Part shown: positions 59,797 through 64,000 of the stretch, piece after piece
How positions within the stretch are numbered: position 1 is the stretch's first letter
Layout of the letters: each line of letters begins with the position of its first letter
Assembly: GCF_000389965.1 (NCBI RefSeq)
Contig: NC_021191.1
Coordinates: 8,371,501-8,435,500, forward strand
Direction of reading: 5' to 3'
Origin: Actinoplanes sp. N902-109
Lineage (GTDB): Bacteria; Actinomycetota; Actinomycetes; Mycobacteriales; Micromonosporaceae
Length of the DNA stretch: 64,000 nt
Notes under the pieces: generated by a model
Told to the model about the DNA's origin: nothing
The model's database searches: none
The model's input: the letters and a program-made list of their open reading frames with translations, nothing else
Made by a program: the position numbers and the translations under genes

Positions 59797-60525
59797 ATGA
59801 ATCGACGGGTAGCCGCCGTGCTCGTGCCCCTGCTCGCCCTGGGCCTCGGTGCCTGCACGGACGACCCCGACCCCAAGACCGCCCTGGCCGGCTCGACCGC
59901 CGGGATCAAGGCGGGCAACTACACGTTCAGCGTCACCCTGCCGGACGGCACCACGGGCAAGGGTGTCGTGCACACCCCGGCCGCCTCGATCGACCTGACC
60001 AGCACGTCGTTCCTGCTCGCGGGCGCCGACCGGTACGTGAAGCTCACCACGGACCCGGGCGAGGCGAACAAGCAGTTGCAGAGCTTGCAACAGCTGGGCA
60101 CCGGCGACCCCAAGCTCGTCGACGGCCTGCAGTCGACCGTCGACATGCTCAGCGGCAAGACCTGGATGAAGCTGGACCCGGCCAAGGTGACGGCGGCCAG
60201 GTACACGTTCCCCGCGGACAACGCCGACGTCGTGGGAGTGACAGCGCTGCTCGGTGCGGCCACCACGGCGAAGGGTGGCGACACGATCACCGGCACCCTG
60301 ACCGCCGCGACCAAGGGCCTTTTCGCGCCGGTGACCGGTTCCGTCCCGTACGCGGCCACGCTCGACGACAAGGGCCGGCTCACCAAGCTCGTGCTGGACG
60401 GCAAGTGGACCGCCGAGTTCAGCGGTTACGGCGCGGCGGCGACCCCGGCCGCTCCCCCGGCGGACCAGGCCGCCGAAGCCCCGGATCAGGCCTATGCGGC
60501 ACTGAACGGGCAGGAAACGCCTTAG
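59797..60525 (+). CDS. LppX/LprAFG-type lipoprotein
   Basis: 242 aa. Lipobox LGAC (Cys near residue 20). The following domain (KAGNYTFSVTLPDGTTGKGVVH; LAGADRYVKLTT; GKTWMKLDPAKV) resembles the LppX/LprG lipid-carrier fold. Pro/Ala-rich end. ATG 59797 (GTG 59794 adjacent). The 4-bp 3' overlap with xseB is convergent. Confidence 0.8.
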   Translation: MNRRVAAVLVPLLALGLGACTDDPDPKTALAGSTAGIKAGNYTFSVTLPDGTTGKGVVHTPAASIDLTSTSFLLAGADRYVKLTTDPGEANKQLQSLQQLGTGDPKLVDGLQSTVDMLSGKTWMKLDPAKVTAARYTFPADNADVVGVTALLGAATTAKGGDTITGTLTAATKGLFAPVTGSVPYAATLDDKGRLTKLVLDGKWTAEFSGYGAAATPAAPPADQAAEAPDQAYAALNGQETP

Positions 60526-60719
60526 TCGCCGGCGCGGGCGGCCCGGGCTGTCTCGATGCGGTCCCGGGCGCCGTCCAGCCACCGCTGGCACACGTCGGCC
60601 AGCTTCTCGCCGCGCTCCCACAGGGCGAGGGACTCCTCCAGCGAGGCCCCGCCCTGCTCCAGCTTCTCGACGACCGTCGCCAGCTCGGCGCGGGCCTCCT
60701 CGTAACTGAGCTCGCTCAT
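60522..60719 (-). CDS. xseB: Exodeoxyribonuclease VII small subunit
   Basis: 65 aa. SYEEARAELATVVEKLEQGGASLEESLALWERGEKLA is the full XseB signature. Partner of XseA encoded just upstream (ATGA overlap). Degrades single-stranded DNA as a complex. Confidence 0.95.
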   Translation of the reverse strand: MSELSYEEARAELATVVEKLEQGGASLEESLALWERGEKLADVCQRWLDGARDRIETARAARAGD

Positions 60720-61939
60720 CCCTGCTCCTGTACCTCGGTGCGCAGCTCGCCGTCGGCCAGCCGTACGCGCAGGACGTCACCCACCGCGACCTCGGCCGCG
60801 GCCCGGACCACGTGGCCGTCGGCGCGCTGCACGATCGCGTAACCCCGCTCCAGCGTCGCGGCCGGCGACAGCGCGCGCAGCCGGGCGAGCGTGTGCCGCA
60901 GCTCGTCGTCGGCCCGGCGCACCCGGTGCTCCAGGCTGCGGGTGGCCCGGTCGCGCAGCCGGTCGACGTCGTCCGCGCGCTGCTCGACCAGCAGCTCGGG
61001 CCGGGCCAGCGAGGGCCGGGAGCGCCACGCCTCCAGCCGGTGCGTCTCGCGGTCGATCGACGTCAGCACCGCCCGGTCGAGGCGCCGCCGCACCTGCTCG
61101 ATCAGCTGGGTCTCCTCGCCCAGGTCGGGCACGATCCGCTTGGCCGCGTCGGTGGGCGTGGAGGCGCGCAGATCGGCGACGTAGTCCAGCAGCGGCGCGT
61201 CGGTCTCGTGGCCGATCGCGCTGACCACCGGGGTGCGGCAACCGAACACCGCCCGGCACAGCGCCTCGTCGGAGAACGGCAACAGGTCCTCGACGCTGCC
61301 GCCGCCGCGGGCGATCACGATGACGTCGACGGCGTCGTCGTTGTCGAGCACCTTGAGCGCGTCGATGATCTGCGGCACCGCGGTCGGGCCCTGCACCGGC
61401 ACGTTGATGGTGCGGAACTCGACGCTCGGCCAGCGCCGGCGGGTGTTCATCAGCACGTCCCGCTCGGCGGCGGAGGCACGGCCGGTGATCAGCCCGATCC
61501 GCTGGGGCAGGAACGGCAACCGGCGCTTGCGCTCACGGGCGAACAAGCCCTCGGCGGCCAGCAGCTTCTTCAGCCGTTCCAGCCGGGCCAGCAGCTCGCC
61601 CAGACCGACCTGGCGGATCTCGTCGGCACGCAGGCTCAGCGAACCACGGGCGGGATAGAACTCGGGCTTGGCGTGCAGGGTGACCCGGGCACCCTCGGCG
61701 AGATCCGGCGCCCCGGCGTCGAGCACGTCGCGGTGCGCGGTGACGGTGAGGCTCAGATCGGCGGAGGGGTCACGCAGGGTCAGGAACACCACGCTCGCGC
61801 CGGGACGGCGACTGATCTGCGCGACCTGGCCGTCCACCCACACCCAGCCGAGCCGGGCCACCCAGGCGCCGACCTTCTGGCTCACGACCCGCACGGGCCA
61901 CGGCTCGTCCGCGGTCGACTTCGGCTCCGGCTCGGTCAC
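60716..61939 (-). CDS. xseA: Exodeoxyribonuclease VII large subunit
   Basis: 407 aa catalytic subunit. N-terminal OB domain (VWVDGQVAQISRRPGASVVFLTLRD), then IGLITGRASAAERDVL, VIVIARGGGSVEDLLPFSDEALCRAVF and SAIGHETDAPLLDYVADLRASTPTDAA. GTG start. Intact. Confidence 0.95.
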   Translation of the reverse strand: MTEPEPKSTADEPWPVRVVSQKVGAWVARLGWVWVDGQVAQISRRPGASVVFLTLRDPSADLSLTVTAHRDVLDAGAPDLAEGARVTLHAKPEFYPARGSLSLRADEIRQVGLGELLARLERLKKLLAAEGLFARERKRRLPFLPQRIGLITGRASAAERDVLMNTRRRWPSVEFRTINVPVQGPTAVPQIIDALKVLDNDDAVDVIVIARGGGSVEDLLPFSDEALCRAVFGCRTPVVSAIGHETDAPLLDYVADLRASTPTDAAKRIVPDLGEETQLIEQVRRRLDRAVLTSIDRETHRLEAWRSRPSLARPELLVEQRADDVDRLRDRATRSLEHRVRRADDELRHTLARLRALSPAATLERGYAIVQRADGHVVRAAAEVAVGDVLRVRLADGELRTEVQEQG

Positions 61940-61959
61940 CGGCCCAGCCTACGGGCGGG

Positions 61960-62484
61960 TCAGCCGGCTTCCTCCTCGCGGGAGGCCACCTTGCGGCTCA
62001 ACGCCACGGTCAGCAGCACCACCAGGCCGAGATACCCCCAGAACAGCAGGTCGGCCAGGAGGTGCTGGCTGTCGATGTGCCAGCGGGTGCCGGCATCGCG
62101 GGCGGCGATCGTGAACGGATAGCCGTGCCGCTCGCTGAACGCCTTCATGCAGCACACCGTGTCGTTGGCCGGGATCGCACTGATCACCACCCCGGCGACC
62201 AGCACGGCAGCCCCGGCGACGTAACCGGCGATGCCCGGCTTGGCGCCGATCCAGGCCAGCGAGACCAGCAGCACGCCGCCGACCAGCACGATGAAGTGGA
62301 AGAACACGTACGCGCCGTCCGGCTGCCCGTCCGCGCGGTCCAGCTCCACCAGCAGGTTGAGGACGCCGATCGCCACGGAGAACCAGCCGACGATCAGCCG
62401 CAGGGCGGAGCCGAAGGACTGCCAGAGGCCGGGAGCCTCCTCGTCCTCGTCCTCGTCCACCTCGGGGTGGGTGACGGCGCTCAT
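61960..62484 (-). CDS. Four-helix membrane protein, paralog A
   Basis: 174 aa, acidic N-terminus (EVDEDEDEE), four membrane helices and the end motif WHIDSQHLLADLLFWGYLGL. Shares GYPF/WHxD...LLADLxFWG with the next gene. Unknown function. Confidence 0.72.
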   Translation of the reverse strand: MSAVTHPEVDEDEDEEAPGLWQSFGSALRLIVGWFSVAIGVLNLLVELDRADGQPDGAYVFFHFIVLVGGVLLVSLAWIGAKPGIAGYVAGAAVLVAGVVISAIPANDTVCCMKAFSERHGYPFTIAARDAGTRWHIDSQHLLADLLFWGYLGLVVLLTVALSRKVASREEEAG

Positions 62485-62512
62485 GGCCCGAGTATCCCGC
62501 CCGGAAGACTCC

Positions 62513-62971
62513 TCACGTGCGGAAACGCCCCTTGTTGAGCACGACCGCGACGAGCAGCCCGGCGATCCCCCAGAAATAGAGGTCGGCGAGAAGGTTGATC
62601 ACGTCGAAGTGCCACGCGGACCGTTCGGCCAGCGCCCGGGCGGCGGCCGTGGTGTCCGCCGTCGCGGTGCGGCCCAGCCAGGCATAGGGCCAGCCCCGGC
62701 TCATCGCGTACGCGAACATGCCGCCGATCTGCGTCGTCAGCAGAAGCAGACCCGCCGCCGTGCCCACCACCGCACCCGCCGCCGCGACCAGCCCCACCGG
62801 GACCAGCGGCAGACCCACCCGGTGCGGCATGAGCAGGACCAAGCCACCCGCGGCCAGCACCAGCCCGACCGCCGGATCGGCCACCGGCGCCGGGCCGTGC
62901 AGGTTGAGCAGGATCCAGGTCAGCGCGCCGACGAGGGTGAGCGCCCCGACCACCGTACGCAGCGCGGTCAT
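62513..62971 (-). CDS. Four-helix membrane protein, paralog B
   Basis: 152 aa, four membrane helices, end motif WHFDVINLLADLYFWGIAGL. ATG 62971 is chosen because the longer open frame crosses the ispH promoter region. Tandem paralog of the 61960 gene, 28 bp apart. Confidence 0.72.
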   Translation of the reverse strand: MTALRTVVGALTLVGALTWILLNLHGPAPVADPAVGLVLAAGGLVLLMPHRVGLPLVPVGLVAAAGAVVGTAAGLLLLTTQIGGMFAYAMSRGWPYAWLGRTATADTTAAARALAERSAWHFDVINLLADLYFWGIAGLLVAVVLNKGRFRT

Positions 62972-63044
62972 CGCCGGAGTATGCCCGGCTGTGGTGCGCA
63001 TCGCAGCAGCGGGGATCTTCGCCCGGGGCACGTAGGATTGCCGG

Positions 63045-64000
63045 GTGACTTCTGCGAAGCGTGTTCTCCTCGCCAAGCCCCGGGGCTACTGCGCCGGCGT
63101 CGACCGCGCGGTGCAAACCGTGGAGGAGGCGCTCAAGCTCTACGGCGCCCCCGTCTACGTGCGTAAGCAGATCGTGCACAACAAGCACGTGGTGAACACG
63201 CTCGAAGCCCGCGGCGCGATCTTCGTGGAGGAGAACTTCGAGGTGCCCGAGGGCGCCACGGTCGTCTTCTCGGCCCACGGCGTCGCCCCCGAGGTCCACG
63301 AGCAGGCCCGCGCCCGCAACCTCAAGGCCATCGACGCCACCTGCCCGCTGGTCACCAAGGTGCACTACGAGGCCCGCCGGTTCGCCAACGAGGACTACGA
63401 CATCCTGCTCATCGGTCACGAGGGCCACGAAGAGGTCATCGGCACCGCCGGTGAGGCCCCGGCGCACATCCAGCTCGTCGACGGCCCCGACGACGCGGAC
63501 AACGTCGTGGTCCGCGACCCGTCGAAGGTGGTCTGGCTGTCCCAGACGACGCTCTCGGTCGACGAGACCATGGAAACGGTGGCCCGCCTCAAGACCCGGC
63601 TCCCGCTGCTGCAGAGCCCGCCGAGCGACGACATCTGCTACGCCACCTCCAACCGCCAGCACGTGATCAAAGAGATCGCCCCGGAGTGTGACGTGGTCAT
63701 CGTGGTCGGCTCGACCAATTCCTCCAACTCCGTACGGCTCGTCGAAGTCGCCCTGCAAGCCGGCGCGCGGGCCGGGCACCTGGTCGACTACGCCACCGAG
63801 ATCCGCGACGAATGGCTCGAGGGCGCGTCGACGGTCGGGGTGAGCTCCGGCGCCAGCGTCCCGGAGGACCTGGTGCTCGAGGTGCTGGCCCACCTCGCCG
63901 ACCGAGGCTTCGGCCAGGTCACCGAGTACACGACGGCCGAGGAACGGCTCACCTTCCAGCTCCCCCAGGAACTCCGCCGCGACATGAAGGCCGCAGCCGC
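63045..64000 (+). CDS. ispH: 4-hydroxy-3-methylbut-2-enyl diphosphate reductase (3' end outside window)
   Basis: At least 318 aa; continues past the window end. Last enzyme of the MEP isoprenoid pathway, an iron-sulfur protein. Cluster cysteines in KPRGYCAGVDRAV (C16), DATCPLVTKVH and DDICYATSNRQ; substrate loops VFSAHGV and STNSSNS present. GTG start at 63045. Confidence 0.95.
   Translation, partial: MTSAKRVLLAKPRGYCAGVDRAVQTVEEALKLYGAPVYVRKQIVHNKHVVNTLEARGAIFVEENFEVPEGATVVFSAHGVAPEVHEQARARNLKAIDATCPLVTKVHYEARRFANEDYDILLIGHEGHEEVIGTAGEAPAHIQLVDGPDDADNVVVRDPSKVVWLSQTTLSVDETMETVARLKTRLPLLQSPPSDDICYATSNRQHVIKEIAPECDVVIVVGSTNSSNSVRLVEVALQAGARAGHLVDYATEIRDEWLEGASTVGVSSGASVPEDLVLEVLAHLADRGFGQVTEYTTAEERLTFQLPQELRRDMKAAA

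Overview
The window is about 70% G+C, rich in GTG starts and in ATGA/GTGA stop-start overlaps. It carries egtABCD, DUF4245, LppX/LprAFG-type, DUF4328 and G5-domain genes and an archaeal-like ValS. Together these suggest an actinobacterium, most likely of the Micromonosporaceae (Actinoplanes-like); that placement is inference from gene content.

Region by region. 0-2.1 kb: iron-sulfur subunit of succinate dehydrogenase/fumarate reductase, a small coiled-coil protein and an AlkB-like dioxygenase. 2.1-3.4 kb: no convincing gene, but two blocks of a degenerate 31-bp tandem repeat flanking a GGTCCG/GCTCCA hexamer array. 3.4-6.9 kb: SRPBCC-like protein, secreted propeller/Ig-like protein, DUF4328 membrane protein. 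7.0-16.0 kb: a long catabolic operon (LivG-LivF-LivH-LivM-LivK uptake system, two short-chain dehydrogenases, an aminoglycoside-phosphotransferase-like protein, an acyl-CoA dehydrogenase, a TetR regulator) behind a clear promoter with an operator-like palindrome. 16.0-21.3 kb: malate dehydrogenase, then the convergent ergothioneine operon egtABCD. 21.4-27.3 kb: a TetR-aldehyde dehydrogenase-alcohol dehydrogenase operon divergent from acyl-CoA dehydrogenase-acyl-CoA ligase, with an inverted repeat in the 47-bp gap resembling the liv operator. 27.3-35.75 kb: Nudix hydrolase, a degenerate pterin dehydratase-like protein, bacterial PH protein, peptidase E/nucleotidyltransferase/methyltransferase/G5 operon, a secreted lamin-tail protein, FMN reductase with MarR, DUF402, ArsR-SRPBCC and a PAP2-like protein.

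35.77-48.34 kb is a 12.55-kb integrated element inside the 3' end of the GTPase gene ychF. An 8-bp core (CGGAACTC) lies at both ends. The left flank still holds the displaced native ychF tail (VEFRFNV-stop), while the resident ychF now ends in an element-encoded tail. The element encodes a large serine integrase, a primase-helicase of the D5/P4 type, a putative phage structural protein, an HGG zinc-finger protein, several small proteins, an XRE regulator and two membrane-anchored cargo proteins in convergent orientation. I see no large terminase, portal or tail genes, so it looks like a phage satellite or phiRv1-like element. It carries an 11-copy bidirectional iteron array in the 3' end of the primase gene (candidate origin), three copies of a TTGACACTT-N4-GTCA operator and a highly structured 170-bp leader ahead of the replication operon.

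48.3-64 kb is ordinary chromosome: ychF, an XRE-type regulator, Ada-AlkA and Ogt repair genes, DUF3307, valS, two pairs of paralogous small membrane proteins, PH protein, DMT transporter, glpX, DUF4245, lipoprotein, xseA/xseB and ispH, which runs off the window. No rRNA, tRNA, CRISPR array or insertion sequence was seen.
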